A stretch of 64,000 bases of DNA from assembly GCF_022835695.1 (NCBI RefSeq), contig NZ_BQUV01000006.1:506193-570192 (forward strand), in the 5' to 3' direction. This DNA is from Bradyrhizobium sp. Ce-3 (GTDB lineage Bacteria > Pseudomonadota > Alphaproteobacteria > Rhizobiales > Xanthobacteraceae). Below the pieces are notes generated by a model. The model was given only the letters and a program-made list of their open reading frames with translations, was not told the origin of the DNA and made no database searches. A program made the position numbers and the translations under genes. This document shows positions 10,438-18,976 of the stretch, in pieces. How positions within the stretch are numbered: the first letter of the stretch is position 1; the number at the start of each line of letters is the position of its first letter.

Positions 10438-11637
10438 ATGCGCAAGGCATTCGGCGCGCTTGGCGCCATTTCAATCCTGCTGCTGCCCGCCGCTTCCTTT
10501 GCTGCCGAGATGCGCGGCGTCACCTCGACCGAAATCAGGATCGGCCAGACCATGCCCTATAGCGGGCCGGTGTCGGCGTTCGGCGCGCTGGGCAAGGGCG
10601 AGGCCGGCTATTTCAGGATGCTGAACGAGCGCGGCGGAATCAACGGCCGCAAGATCAACTTCATCTCGCTGGACGATTCCTACGCGCCGCCGAAGACGGT
10701 GGAGCAGACCCGCCGCCTCGTCGAGAGCGACGAGGTCGCGCTGATCTTCTCCTCGATCGGCACCGCGCACAACACGGCGATCGCAAAATACCTGCAGGGC
10801 AAGAACATCCCGCAGCTGTTCCTGGCCTCCGGCGCCTCGAAATTCGGCGACGTCACGCAATTCCCGCAGGCGACGATGGGCGTGCAGGCGCCGTTCCGCT
10901 ACGAGGCCCGGCTCTATGCGCGCTACGCGCTGGCGAAGAATCCGAGCGCGACATTCGCTGTCATCTCGCAGAACGACGATTACGGCCGCGACTATCTCGC
11001 CGGCCTCAGGGACGTGCTCGGCGAGAAGTATGATTCGCTCGTCACCGTTGCGACCTATGAGATCACGGATCCCACGATCGACTCCCAGATCGTCAAGCTG
11101 AAGGCGACCAATGCCGACGTCTTCGTGATCGCGGCGACCCCGAAATTCGCGGCGCAGTCGATCCGCAAGGCCTATGAGATCGGCTGGCGGCCGATGACCT
11201 TCCTCTCCAACACCGCGGTGTGGATTTCGACCGTGATGCAGCCGGCCGGCGTCGAGGCCGGCACCGGCATCATTTCGACCGCCTATGTGAAGGACCCGGA
11301 CGATCCGGCCTGGAAGGATGACCCCGGCATGAAGGGCTGGCGCGACTTCATGACCAGATTCGTGCCTGAGGGCGACCAGCACGACACCAACTACGTCAAC
11401 GCCTACAACAGCGCGATGGCGCTGGAGGCGGTGCTGAAGGCTTGCGGCGACGATCTCTCGACCGACAACATCCTGCGCCAGGCGTTCGCGATCAAGAATC
11501 TGGAATTGCCGATGCTGCTGCCGGGCATCAAGGTCAACACGTCGCCGGCCGACCATGTGCCGGTCGACCAAATGCAGCTGATGCGCTTCAACGGCAAGAC
11601 CTGGGACCGCTTCGGCGAGCTTCAGACGGGGAATTAG
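10438..11637 (+). CDS. Branched-chain amino acid type ABC transporter substrate-binding protein
   Basis: A 399-residue periplasmic binding protein with an N-terminal signal peptide (GALGAISILLLPAASFA, cleaved near AEM). It shows the LivJ/LivK-like type I fold: IRIGQTMPYSGPVSAFG at the start, then LNERGGINGRKINFISLDD and TVATYEITDPTIDSQIVKL. Such proteins bind amino acids, amides or aromatic acids. The ATG follows a strong GGGGGAGGGGAGG site. No permease or ATPase gene lies next to it, so it is an orphan receptor that must use a transporter coded elsewhere. Substrate cannot be deduced. Confidence 0.9.
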   Translation: MRKAFGALGAISILLLPAASFAAEMRGVTSTEIRIGQTMPYSGPVSAFGALGKGEAGYFRMLNERGGINGRKINFISLDDSYAPPKTVEQTRRLVESDEVALIFSSIGTAHNTAIAKYLQGKNIPQLFLASGASKFGDVTQFPQATMGVQAPFRYEARLYARYALAKNPSATFAVISQNDDYGRDYLAGLRDVLGEKYDSLVTVATYEITDPTIDSQIVKLKATNADVFVIAATPKFAAQSIRKAYEIGWRPMTFLSNTAVWISTVMQPAGVEAGTGIISTAYVKDPDDPAWKDDPGMKGWRDFMTRFVPEGDQHDTNYVNAYNSAMALEAVLKACGDDLSTDNILRQAFAIKNLELPMLLPGIKVNTSPADHVPVDQMQLMRFNGKTWDRFGELQTGN

Positions 11638-11683
11638 GGTGGAGGTTGAACGCGCTTGAACGCGGCGGTCCACACCATAACCC

Positions 11684-11786
11684 ATCATCCTGAGGAGGCG
11701 CGTAGCGCCGTCTCGAAGGATGGACGGCCCCGCTGGTGGCCGTCGACCCTTCGAGACGCGCTTCGCGCTCCTCAGGGTGACGGACG
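11684..11786. repeat. Long imperfect palindrome (dispersed intergenic element)
   Basis: Two arms of about 45 bases, reading CATCCTGAGGAGGCGCG and onward and ending CGCGCTCCTCAGGGTGACGG, are inverted copies of each other with inner CGTCTCGAAGG / CCTTCGAGACG pairs. The element fills most of the gap between the convergent genes ending at 11637 and 11826. I recognise this CCTGAGGAG...TCTCGAAGG sequence as a recurring intergenic palindrome of Bradyrhizobium and related genomes; here it could act as a two-way terminator. Confidence 0.8.
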
Positions 11787-11825
11787 TAGAGCGGCGCTGC
11801 AGTTCAGCGCAATGCTCGAGGGAGG

Positions 11826-13328
11826 CTACTTCGCACTCTCAGTCGCCGGTACCGCGCCTGCCTTCGTGTCATCCGACCGCACATGGATGACGGCGATATC
11901 GTCCCTGTACAGCCGCTTCCAGCCCTTCAGATGATCCAGCGCGTTTCCGGCCGGCGAGTCCGCGCTCAGCAGCGTGGCGTCGATCCGGTACTTGTCGAGC
12001 AGGTCCAGCAGCTGCCCGACGTCGCGGGCGTCGAGCGCGGCGTAATAGTCGAGCACGAACTGCTCGCCGTAGAGCTCGGCGCGGCCATCGATGAACACCT
12101 TCATGTCGCGGCTCACCATGTAGCCGCCGAACGGTGCGGTGCTGAACACGCGCTGCGCCTTGTGCTGCTGAAGCACGTCGACCGCGGCAACCGGCGAGAA
12201 CGCCGGCAGGAATTTGAACGGATGTTGGGCGACGAAGCTCGTCGTCGTCAGCCACGCGCCGAGCACCATCGCGATGGCAGCGAGGATCGTGACGACGGGG
12301 ACCGGGCGCGTCTCATCGAAGCGGGAGGCCGCAGCGCGTGCCATTCCCCATTGTTCGACCATCGGCTTGGCGAGCACGAGCGGCGCGATGAACGCGAACA
12401 CCTCGATATTGCGGATATGGCTCAGCGCCATCCAGATCAGGCCGAGCAGCAGCAGGATGCGCGGCACCGACAACGTCAGCCCGCGATAGCAGATGAGGCC
12501 GATCAGGCCGAGCAGCGTGGCTTCGAAGAAGCTGAGCTTGCTGAAATCGGCCGGCTTCCATTCCCCGATCAGCGTCAGCAGCTTGCCGAGGTTGAGGATC
12601 TTGGTCGCGCCGAGCAGGCTATTCCAGCCGTAGGGCGTCACGCAGCTCGCGGCCAGCGCAGCGAGGCCGAACAAGCCCCATCGCACCACGAGCTGACGGC
12701 GGCGGCCGGGCTCCGCACTCCAGACCGCCTCAAGGCCAATCGGCCCGATCAACGCCAGGCCGAGCACGAAGCCGCCATGCAGATTGGCCCACAACGTCAT
12801 CAGCGGCAGCAGCCACCACGATGGTGAGGCGCGGCGATCCGCTGATGCTATCAGGCCGCCGATGAACGCCAGCAGCACCGGCAGCGCCAACACGTGGGGC
12901 CGCGCGAAGAAGTGGATCGTCGACAACAGCAGTGCCAGCGCTGCGATCAGGATCGCACGCGCCGGATCGAAATACGGGCTCAACAGATGCAGGAAGACCG
13001 CAACCGTCGCGCCGATCGCGATCGACGTCAGGATTACCGGTCCGGCCCAATCGCCGCCATAGACGAGCGCGTACGCCACCTGCGACAGCCACGAACTCGA
13101 AATCCAGGGCTCACCGAAGCGGGTGAAAGAGAAAACGTCAGTGGTCGGCATCGCGCCGTGGTCGAGGATCCACTGGCCGACCCGGATCTGCCACATCGAG
13201 TCGGAATCGCGCAGCAGGATCTCGCCGGCCGAGAGATAGAACAGGTAGGCGCCGACGGCGGCGCACAGCGGCACCAGCCCTCGTGCCGCGCTACGGCTGC
13301 TCACGCTGCTGGTGATCGACAGTGACAT
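11826..13328 (-). CDS. Large polytopic membrane protein of unknown function
   Basis: A 500-residue protein with about ten predicted hydrophobic helices, followed by a soluble C-terminal tail with DMKVFIDGRAELYGEQFVLDYY. Motifs in the N-terminal loop (DSDSMWQIRVGQWILDHG and WISSSWLSQVAYALVYGG) resemble bacterial membrane proteins loosely related to glycosyltransferases of the GT-C type. The acidic DSDSMW loop after the first helix is the position where GT-C enzymes keep catalytic acids. The start at 13328 (MSLSITSSV) is preferred over an upstream in-frame codon at 13442, which adds Arg-rich sequence. It is convergent with the gene at 10438. I would call it a hypothetical GT-C-like protein; no function is proven. 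Confidence 0.8.
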   Translation of the reverse strand: MSLSITSSVSSRSAARGLVPLCAAVGAYLFYLSAGEILLRDSDSMWQIRVGQWILDHGAMPTTDVFSFTRFGEPWISSSWLSQVAYALVYGGDWAGPVILTSIAIGATVAVFLHLLSPYFDPARAILIAALALLLSTIHFFARPHVLALPVLLAFIGGLIASADRRASPSWWLLPLMTLWANLHGGFVLGLALIGPIGLEAVWSAEPGRRRQLVVRWGLFGLAALAASCVTPYGWNSLLGATKILNLGKLLTLIGEWKPADFSKLSFFEATLLGLIGLICYRGLTLSVPRILLLLGLIWMALSHIRNIEVFAFIAPLVLAKPMVEQWGMARAAASRFDETRPVPVVTILAAIAMVLGAWLTTTSFVAQHPFKFLPAFSPVAAVDVLQQHKAQRVFSTAPFGGYMVSRDMKVFIDGRAELYGEQFVLDYYAALDARDVGQLLDLLDKYRIDATLLSADSPAGNALDHLKGWKRLYRDDIAVIHVRSDDTKAGAVPATESAK

Positions 13329-13782
13329 GCGCTTTCTTGGTTCGGCCGAAATACATCCAGAGGCAACGCCACGCGTGACGCCGGCCGCACTCGACCACGG
13401 CTTCCGATAAATTCGGGTAAATGCGGGCGGCCGCGATGCCAAGGACGCGCGAGAGAAAGGATGCCGCGATTTCGAGCGATCGGGTTAGCGGGCGATTTAC
13501 TATCGCGGCCCTGATCCGCTCGCGAAGGGGCCGCCGGCCGGCGCGACGCGTCACTCGATTCCCGTTGGCCGATCAGGGGTATCCTTGGGCCGGAGCGCCT
13601 CCGGCTCAATCGGAGGTAGCAGCCGAGGTTGCAAAAAATCCTTACAATTCCAGCTTGTCATTCAGTCTGAATAGTTGTTCACTTCTTCGGACGATTGCGG
13701 GATCAATCGTGCAAAACATTGAAGACGCGTGTGTTCTGCCGGTGGGCGCCGGTCTGGGCGCACGGTGGGGGGACGGAACGCC
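13329..13782. other. Intergenic region between divergent membrane protein and TetR genes
   Basis: No convincing gene is seen in these 454 bases. The first 300 bases are GC-rich with only short overlapping frames of unlikely composition. The last 150 bases are more AT-rich (around 13630-13710) and probably hold the tetR promoter. A 13-base palindrome, ATTCAGTCTGAAT at 13660-13672, lies there and could be an operator for the adjacent TetR protein. Confidence 0.5.
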
Positions 13783-14457
13783 ATGGTCTACCGGCGAACT
13801 CATCAGGTCGTGAAACGGCTGGCTGCCCGGCGCAGCGCCATCCTGTCGGCTGCGCGCGACGCGGCGGCGGCGGGCGGCATGGCGGCGGTCCAGATCGCAC
13901 CGGTCGCGGTGCGGGCCAATGTGGCGGCCGGAACGGTCTATCGCTATTTCCCGTCCAAGGCCGAACTGATCTCGGAACTGATCACGGAGGTCTCCCGCGA
14001 CGAGCTGTCCGCGATCCGCCGCGCTGCGGATGCCGCGCCGGGACCGTCGTCGGCGCTGGCGGCCGCGGTGACGACGATTGCGGTCCATGTGCTGTCGCAG
14101 CGCAAGCTGGCCTGGGGCATCCTGGCCGAGCCGGTCGATGTCGACGTCACCGCCTCGCGCCTCGCCAGCCGCCGCGACATCTCCGGCGAGCTTGCCATGC
14201 GCATCGATGCCGCCGTGCGTGCCGGCCATCTGCCGGCGCAGGACACCGCGCTGGCCGCCACCGCCTTGCTCGGCGCGCTGCACGAGGCGCTGGTCGGCCC
14301 GCTGGCGCCAAGCAATCTCGACGACCCGATCAAGCTGCGCGACGCGGTGCAGACCGTGACGCTGCTTGCGCTGCGCGCGGTCGGGGTGATGGACGCGCGC
14401 GCGCGCGGTCTGGTGGTGCAGGCGACCACCCCGGCAAAGGCGCTGGTCGGCGCCTGA
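13783..14457 (+). CDS. TetR family transcriptional regulator
   Basis: A 224-residue protein with an N-terminal TetR helix-turn-helix: RSAILSAARDAAAAGG, then VAVRANVAAGTVYRYFPSKAELISELI, the hallmark second and third helices. The C-terminal part (about residues 85-200) is a ligand-binding and dimerisation region without recognisable specificity. The start ATG at 13783 is chosen because an in-frame upstream codon at 13729 adds Gly/Arg-rich residues with no family likeness. The OsmC gene lies 102 bases downstream on the same strand, so a role in sensing an oxidant or toxic organic compound is possible. An upstream palindrome (13660) may be its own operator. Confidence 0.9.
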   Translation: MVYRRTHQVVKRLAARRSAILSAARDAAAAGGMAAVQIAPVAVRANVAAGTVYRYFPSKAELISELITEVSRDELSAIRRAADAAPGPSSALAAAVTTIAVHVLSQRKLAWGILAEPVDVDVTASRLASRRDISGELAMRIDAAVRAGHLPAQDTALAATALLGALHEALVGPLAPSNLDDPIKLRDAVQTVTLLALRAVGVMDARARGLVVQATTPAKALVGA

Positions 14458-14559
14458 GGCCATCAGGCCAAAGAGAGGCCAGGCGGCGCGGCGAACACTT
14501 CTGTCGCATTGGCGTTGTAGCTTCGCGGGCTGGGTTCAACCAATCTGATGGAGCAACGC

Positions 14560-14988
14560 ATGACGACGACCCACGGCTCGGCCAAATGGCAGGGCGGTAT
14601 CAAGGACGGCAAGGGCGCGATCTCGACCAAGAGCGGCGCGCTCGCGGATTACCCCTACGGCTTCGCCAGCCGCTTCGAGGGTAAGCCCGGCTCGAACCCC
14701 GAGGAGCTGATCGGAGCGGCGCATGCCGCCTGCTTCACGATGGCGCTGTCGCTGATCCTCGGCGAAGCCAAGCTCACGGCTGAGCACATGGAGACCAAGG
14801 CCGACGTGACGCTGGAGAAGGTCGCCGACGGCTTTGCCATCACCGCCGTGCACCTGACGCTGTCGGCGAAGATCCCTGGCGCCGACAATGCGGCGTTCCA
14901 GGAGTTGGCGGGCAAGGCCAAGGCCGGATGCCCGGTGTCGAAATTGCTCAACACCAAGATCACGCTCGACGCGTCGTTGCAGGGCTGA
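14560..14988 (+). CDS. OsmC family peroxiredoxin
   Basis: A 142-residue protein of the OsmC/Ohr superfamily, which reduces organic hydroperoxides with two reactive cysteines. Both cysteines are visible: AHAACFTMALS (near residue 55) and KAGCPVSKLL (near residue 122). PYGFASRFEGKPGSNPEELIGAAHAAC is characteristic of the OsmC rather than Ohr branch, in pieces around the first cysteine. The start at 14560 is chosen because GGAG lies 6 bases upstream; an ATG at 14548 would overlap that site. It follows the TetR gene and converges with pyk. Confidence 0.92.
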   Translation: MTTTHGSAKWQGGIKDGKGAISTKSGALADYPYGFASRFEGKPGSNPEELIGAAHAACFTMALSLILGEAKLTAEHMETKADVTLEKVADGFAITAVHLTLSAKIPGADNAAFQELAGKAKAGCPVSKLLNTKITLDASLQG

Positions 14989-15013
14989 TTGCTACAGTTG
15001 CGTCCGGGTCACG

Positions 15014-16450
15014 CTACAGCTGCGCGTCGCCGTTCGGGCCGACCGAGGCGATGCGCAGCATGTTGGTGGTGCCGGGCGCACGCAGCGGCACGCCGGCGAC
15101 GATGATGACGCGCTGGCCGGCCTTGGCAAAGCCGTCGCGGAACGCAATCGAGCCGGCGCGATCGACCATGTCGTCGAGATCGTGGGCGTCCTCGGCGACC
15201 ACGCAATGCACGCCCCACACCACCGACAGCTTGCGCCCGGTGACGAGATTCGGCGTGATCGCGACCACCGGCACCTTCGGCCGCTCGCGCGCCACCCGGA
15301 TCGCGGTCGAGCCCGACGACGTCCAGCAGATGATCGCCGACAGGTCGAGCGTCTCGGCGATCTGCCGCGCGGCGTCGGCGATGGCATCGCCCACGGTCGC
15401 CTCGGGATCGACGCGCTGCGCGTTGATCACGCTGCGATAGGTCGGGTCGCGCTCGACCTCCTCACCGATGCGGTTCATGGTCGAGACCGCCTCGACCGGG
15501 AATTTGCCGGCGGCGGACTCCGCCGACAGCATGATGGCGTCGGCGCCTTCGTAGACGGCGGTGGCGACGTCGGAGACTTCGGCGCGGGTCGGCACCGGCG
15601 ACTGGATCATCGATTCCAGCATCTGGGTCGCGACCACCACCGGCCGGCCGGCGCGGCGCGCCATCCGGATCATCTGCTTCTGCAGGCTCGGCACCCGCTC
15701 CAGCGGCAGCTCGACACCGAGATCGCCGCGCGCCACCATCAGCGCATCCGCCGCATCGATGATGTCGGCGAGGCGGTCGATCGCCTGCGGCTTTTCGATC
15801 TTGGCCATCACGGCGGCGCGGCCGCGGATCATCTTCTTGGCCTCGATGACGTCCTCTGCGCGCTGCACGAACGACAGCGCGACCCAGTCGATTCCCTCCG
15901 GCAGCGCGGCCTCGAGGTCGGCGCGGTCCTTCGGGGTCATCGCCGAAACCGGCAGGTCGGTGTCGGGCAGGCTGACGCCCTTGCGGTCCGACATCTTGCC
16001 GCCGATCACGACGCGCGTGACCGCGCGGTCGGGCGAGGTCTCCTCGGCGATCAGCCGCACCTTGCCGTCGTCGAGCAGCAGGGCGTGGCCGGGGCGGAGC
16101 GCCGCGAGGATCTCCGGATGCGGAAGCTGGACGCGGCTGTTGTCGCCCGGCGTCTTGTCGGAATCCAGGATGAAGCTCTGGCCGTTCTTGAGCTGGGTCG
16201 AGCCTTCCGCGAAGGCGCCGAGCCGCAGCTTCGGCCCTTGCAGGTCGACCAGGATGCCGATCGGCCGACCGTAGCTCGATTCGACGTTGCGGATGGTCTT
16301 GACCAGCTCCCGCATCTTGTCGTGCGGGGTATGGCTCATGTTGATGCGGAACACGTCGGCGCCCGCTTCGAACAGCTTGCGGATCATCGCGCTGTCGGAG
16401 GAGGCCGGGCCGAGCGTTGCGAGGATCTTGATACGGCGCAGGCGTCTCAT
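15014..16450 (-). CDS. pyk: Pyruvate kinase
   Basis: A 478-residue enzyme converting phosphoenolpyruvate and ADP to pyruvate and ATP in the last step of glycolysis. It begins RRIKILATLGPASSD, contains LVDLQGPKLRLG, the catalytic-lysine region MAKIEKPQAIDRL and the signature MVARGDLGVELPLERVP. Length is normal for the family. The start codon overlaps the stop of the upstream DUF1036 gene by four bases (ATGA at 16447-16450), which implies co-transcription and coupled translation. In-frame codons extend upstream into the DUF1036 gene but are not part of the enzyme. Confidence 0.98.
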   Translation of the reverse strand: MRRLRRIKILATLGPASSDSAMIRKLFEAGADVFRINMSHTPHDKMRELVKTIRNVESSYGRPIGILVDLQGPKLRLGAFAEGSTQLKNGQSFILDSDKTPGDNSRVQLPHPEILAALRPGHALLLDDGKVRLIAEETSPDRAVTRVVIGGKMSDRKGVSLPDTDLPVSAMTPKDRADLEAALPEGIDWVALSFVQRAEDVIEAKKMIRGRAAVMAKIEKPQAIDRLADIIDAADALMVARGDLGVELPLERVPSLQKQMIRMARRAGRPVVVATQMLESMIQSPVPTRAEVSDVATAVYEGADAIMLSAESAAGKFPVEAVSTMNRIGEEVERDPTYRSVINAQRVDPEATVGDAIADAARQIAETLDLSAIICWTSSGSTAIRVARERPKVPVVAITPNLVTGRKLSVVWGVHCVVAEDAHDLDDMVDRAGSIAFRDGFAKAGQRVIIVAGVPLRAPGTTNMLRIASVGPNGDAQL

Positions 16451-17055
16451 GGTTTGTTTCCGGGTGGTGCGGCTGGCGGCAGACCAGACGCGCCCGGAGG
16501 CGCTGCGCCCGGCGGCGGATTCGGCAGGCCCGGCATCGCGCCGGGGCTTCCTGGGCCCACGCCGCCCGGCATTCCCGGTACTTTCTGCGGCTGTTGTTCG
16601 TTGGCTTCGGTCAGTTGGACGGTCCATGCACGCTGCTCGCCGGTATCGACCTCGAAGAAGCCGGTGCGGTCGAAGCCGCGCGCTAGGCAATTCTCGGTAC
16701 CCTTGATGGTGAATTCCTTGTCGCGCGAGCACATGAAGGCCTGGCCGGACCATTCGCCGCCGCGATCGTAATCGAGAGCGTAGATGTAGTAGTAGCGCGC
16801 GACAAGATTGCCGCGCAGCAGGGTCTCGCAGGTCCGCGACGACACATTCCACCAGCCCTCGGTGGTCCAGCCCTCGGCGTCCTTGTAGCCAAGCGCGATC
16901 CCGACGCGGCTTGATGTGTTGTTGCAGAGCCGGAAATCGGCGGCCGCCGGGCTCGTCCACAGACAGGCCGCGACAAGCGCCAGCACCGGCAGGAGGCCGG
17001 CCAGGATCAGGCGGATATTGCGGGGAGCTGAGGCGAGAGAATCTGTTGGGCTCAT
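16447..17055 (-). CDS. DUF1036 domain secreted protein
   Basis: A 202-residue protein with a signal peptide (LILAGLLPVLALVAACLWTSPAAA) followed by the DUF1036 domain: FRLCNNTSSRVGIALGYKD, TEGWWNVSSRTCETLL and YYYIYALDYD, with several Cys suggesting disulfides in the periplasm. The C-terminal 50 residues are a low-complexity Pro/Gly/Ala tail. Function of the family is unknown. The close link with pyk (ATGA overlap) looks like a stable rhizobial arrangement, but a functional tie to glycolysis is not evident. Confidence 0.88.
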   Translation of the reverse strand: MSPTDSLASAPRNIRLILAGLLPVLALVAACLWTSPAAADFRLCNNTSSRVGIALGYKDAEGWTTEGWWNVSSRTCETLLRGNLVARYYYIYALDYDRGGEWSGQAFMCSRDKEFTIKGTENCLARGFDRTGFFEVDTGEQRAWTVQLTEANEQQPQKVPGMPGGVGPGSPGAMPGLPNPPPGAAPPGASGLPPAAPPGNKP

Positions 17056-17110
17056 GCGGCGAAGCTATATCAAACCATTGACGATTTCGCGTGCCGGGCA
17101 GGCACTGTCA

Positions 17111-17142
17111 ACGGGCTGGCGCCCGTCTCCCACGCTGTGGGA
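17111..17142. repeat. Two adjacent small hairpins in a divergent promoter region
   Basis: ACGGGC-TGGC-GCCCGT (17111-17126) is followed after one base by TCCCAC-GCT-GTGGGA (17128-17142). They lie between the divergent DUF1036 and DUF1244 genes. The perfect stems are seen; whether they are operators or 5' leader hairpins is unknown. Confidence 0.5.
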
Positions 17143-17252
17143 CTGTGGCCAATGTGGCCGGACAGCTCCGTATTGCGCGCGGATATGGCAAAATCTGTGA
17201 CAATTCCCACCTGATATCAATATGGTGAGCGCATCACACCGGGATCACGATC

Positions 17253-17555
17253 ATGAGTATTGACGACAAAACCAGAACGGAACTTGAGGCCGCGGTCTTC
17301 CGGCGCCTCGTCAGTCACCTGCGCGACCGGACCGATGTGCAGAACATCGACCTGATGAACCTTGCCGGTTTCTGCCGCAACTGCCTGTCCAACTGGATGA
17401 AGGAAGAGGCCGACGCCAAGGGCCTTGCGGTGAGCAAGGACGAGAGCCGCGAGGCGGTCTATGGCATGCCCTATGAGGAGTGGAAGGCGAAGTATCAGGG
17501 CAGCGCAACGCCGGAGCAGCTCGCGGCGATGAAGAAGGCCCAAGGCGGCCATTAA
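17253..17555 (+). CDS. DUF1244 family small protein
   Basis: A 100-residue soluble protein matching DUF1244: FRRLVSHLRDRTDVQNIDLM, then LAGFCRNCLSNWMKEEAD and YGMPYEEWKAKYQ. The CxxC pair within GFCRNCLSNW is the conserved feature and could bind a metal or be redox active. The family is widespread in alpha- and gammaproteobacteria with no assigned reaction. It stands alone, 197 bases from the divergent DUF1036 gene and upstream of gapR. Confidence 0.9.
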   Translation: MSIDDKTRTELEAAVFRRLVSHLRDRTDVQNIDLMNLAGFCRNCLSNWMKEEADAKGLAVSKDESREAVYGMPYEEWKAKYQGSATPEQLAAMKKAQGGH

Positions 17556-17729
17556 ATCCCGGCCTCTGTGACATCAGTTCCGTAGCCCTCAGCATCTCCT
17601 GTGGGCGCGCTGTGGATGAGCGCGATGTTTCCTTGACGGAACGCGCTCCAAAATCGAGGGTCGCCCGCAGCAAGCGGTGCGCGTGGCGCGTATTCGCGCG
17701 ACCATTCAATGCCATTTCAGGAGTACGCG

Positions 17730-18002
17730 ATGGCCACCACGTCTGCCGCCGTTCAGGATGAGCCCGCAACGCGATTTGCCAAGGACCAGCTCAGGTCCAT
17801 CATCGAGCGTATCGAGCGGCTGGAAGAAGAAAAGAAGACCATCTCGGACGACATCCGCGACGTCTATGCCGAAGCCAAGGGCAACGGCTTCGACGTCAAG
17901 GCGCTGCGCACCATCGTGCGCCTGCGCAAGCAGGACGCCAACGAGCGCCAGGAGCAGGAGACCATCCTGGAGACCTACATGCAGGCGCTTGGGATGCTCT
18001 AA
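17730..18002 (+). CDS. gapR: GapR (DUF2312), nucleoid-associated protein
   Basis: A 90-residue coiled-coil protein matching GapR of Caulobacter. It has [19 protein letters not shown], then [20 protein letters not shown] and [20 protein letters not shown]. GapR clamps overtwisted, AT-rich DNA ahead of replication forks and at highly transcribed genes and stimulates topoisomerases. The start at 17730 is chosen because AGGAG (17719-17723) lies six bases upstream; an in-frame ATG at 17709 lacks this. It is a single-gene unit. Confidence 0.93.
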   Translation: MATTSAAVQDEPATRFAKDQLRSIIERIERLEEEKKTISDDIRDVYAEAKGNGFDVKALRTIVRLRKQDANERQEQETILETYMQALGML

Positions 18003-18059
18003 CGCTCGGAGTGCCGTGCCGGGGCGTAACGTGCTTGGCCGTTCGCCCCGTGACCTTCG

Positions 18060-18749
18060 TCACGCCGGCTCCATGCCATAACGACGCTTCGCCGCGTCGG
18101 CGTCCGCGGATGTCAGGTACCTGATCAAGTCGCGTGCGCCGGCCTCGTTGGCGGCGGTGGCGCAGACCGCGCACGAAAACAACGTCACGGACTGAACCTC
18201 GGGGGGCAGGGGTCCGGCGACCGCGATGCCGGGGACGTCGAGCAATTCGCTCAGCTGCTGAAAGCCGAGCTCGGCCTCGCCGCGTGCCACCAGGGTCCCG
18301 ACCGGAATGCCGGGAGGCGCTTTGACCAGCCGGTCCGACAGCGCGTGTTCGATGCCCCATCGTCTCAGGAGATTGAGCATGTGAGCTCCGCTCGGGCCGG
18401 TCGAATATCCAACCGATTTGGCTGCGAGCACGGCTGCCCTCAGGCTCGCCTCGCTGGACATATCCGGCCGCTCGGCCTGCGCATGGATCGCAACCGCGAT
18501 GGCCGACTTCGCGAAGCCAGCGCAACTCCCCGGCCTGAGCAAGCCGTCCGTATCGAGCTGTTTCATGGCGTCGTCCGCAAGCGCGACGAGGTCGAAGGCC
18601 TCACCGGCGCGAACCCGCCTGGCGGCATCGACGCCGCCCACGGATTCGATGCTGATGGTCTGTCCGGTCTCCTTCCGGTAGGCCTTGCCGAGCTCCGTCA
18701 GGATCTGACGGGTCGCCATCGAGGAGATGCCTGTGAGCGTTGCGGCCAT
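18060..18749 (-). CDS. ModA-like solute-binding domain protein without signal peptide
   Basis: The 229-residue protein has the type II binding-protein fold of the ModA/sulfate group: SSMATRQILTELGKAYRKET, GEAFDLVALADDAMKQL, SAIAVAIHA, GYSTGPSGAHMLNLLRR and GEAELGFQQLSELL. Unlike true periplasmic ModA it has no signal peptide: the first residues are MAATLTGISSMATR, and the in-frame sequence upstream (to 18845) shows none either. It could be a cytosolic sensor, or the signal may have been lost. It is divergent from the nucleotidyl cyclase gene across a minisatellite. No molybdate permease or ATPase is near. Confidence 0.8.
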   Translation of the reverse strand: MAATLTGISSMATRQILTELGKAYRKETGQTISIESVGGVDAARRVRAGEAFDLVALADDAMKQLDTDGLLRPGSCAGFAKSAIAVAIHAQAERPDMSSEASLRAAVLAAKSVGYSTGPSGAHMLNLLRRWGIEHALSDRLVKAPPGIPVGTLVARGEAELGFQQLSELLDVPGIAVAGPLPPEVQSVTLFSCAVCATAANEAGARDLIRYLTSADADAAKRRYGMEPA

Positions 18750-18861
18750 GCTTGATCCCTGGTCGATGTGGCTGAGACCGACCTTCGCCAGCCTGCATTT
18801 CGGGCCCCGCCAAGGCAACCCGGCCACGACGCTCGTCCAAGGCATTCACTTAAGACACTCA

Positions 18862-18921
18862 CCCAAGGTACCTCCCAAGGTCCCTGCCAAGACCCCTCCC
18901 AAGGCCCCTCCCAAGGCTTGG
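18862..18921. repeat. 12-base minisatellite between divergent genes
   Basis: Five tandem 12-base units of CCCAAGGYCCCT type fill 18862-18921 (CCCAAGGTACCT, CCCAAGGTCCCT, GCCAAGACCCCT, CCCAAGGCCCCT, CCCAAGGCTTGG). The array is bounded by the inverted pair CACCCAAG (18860-18867) and CTTGGGTG (18917-18924). It occupies the shared 5' region of the ModA-like and cyclase genes. Confidence 0.85.
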
Positions 18922-18976
18922 GTGAAATCGCGGGATTTGCTAGACTGCCGGCGAGGTAACCGGGCAGATCGTTCAG

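Noticed and set aside
14888-16771. A 627-codon plus-strand open frame over pyk
   Set aside because: Antisense to pyruvate kinase, with Asp/Arg/His-rich content and no motif.
18862-18921. CRISPR-like array
   Set aside because: Units of 12 bases directly abut with no spacers, so this is a minisatellite.
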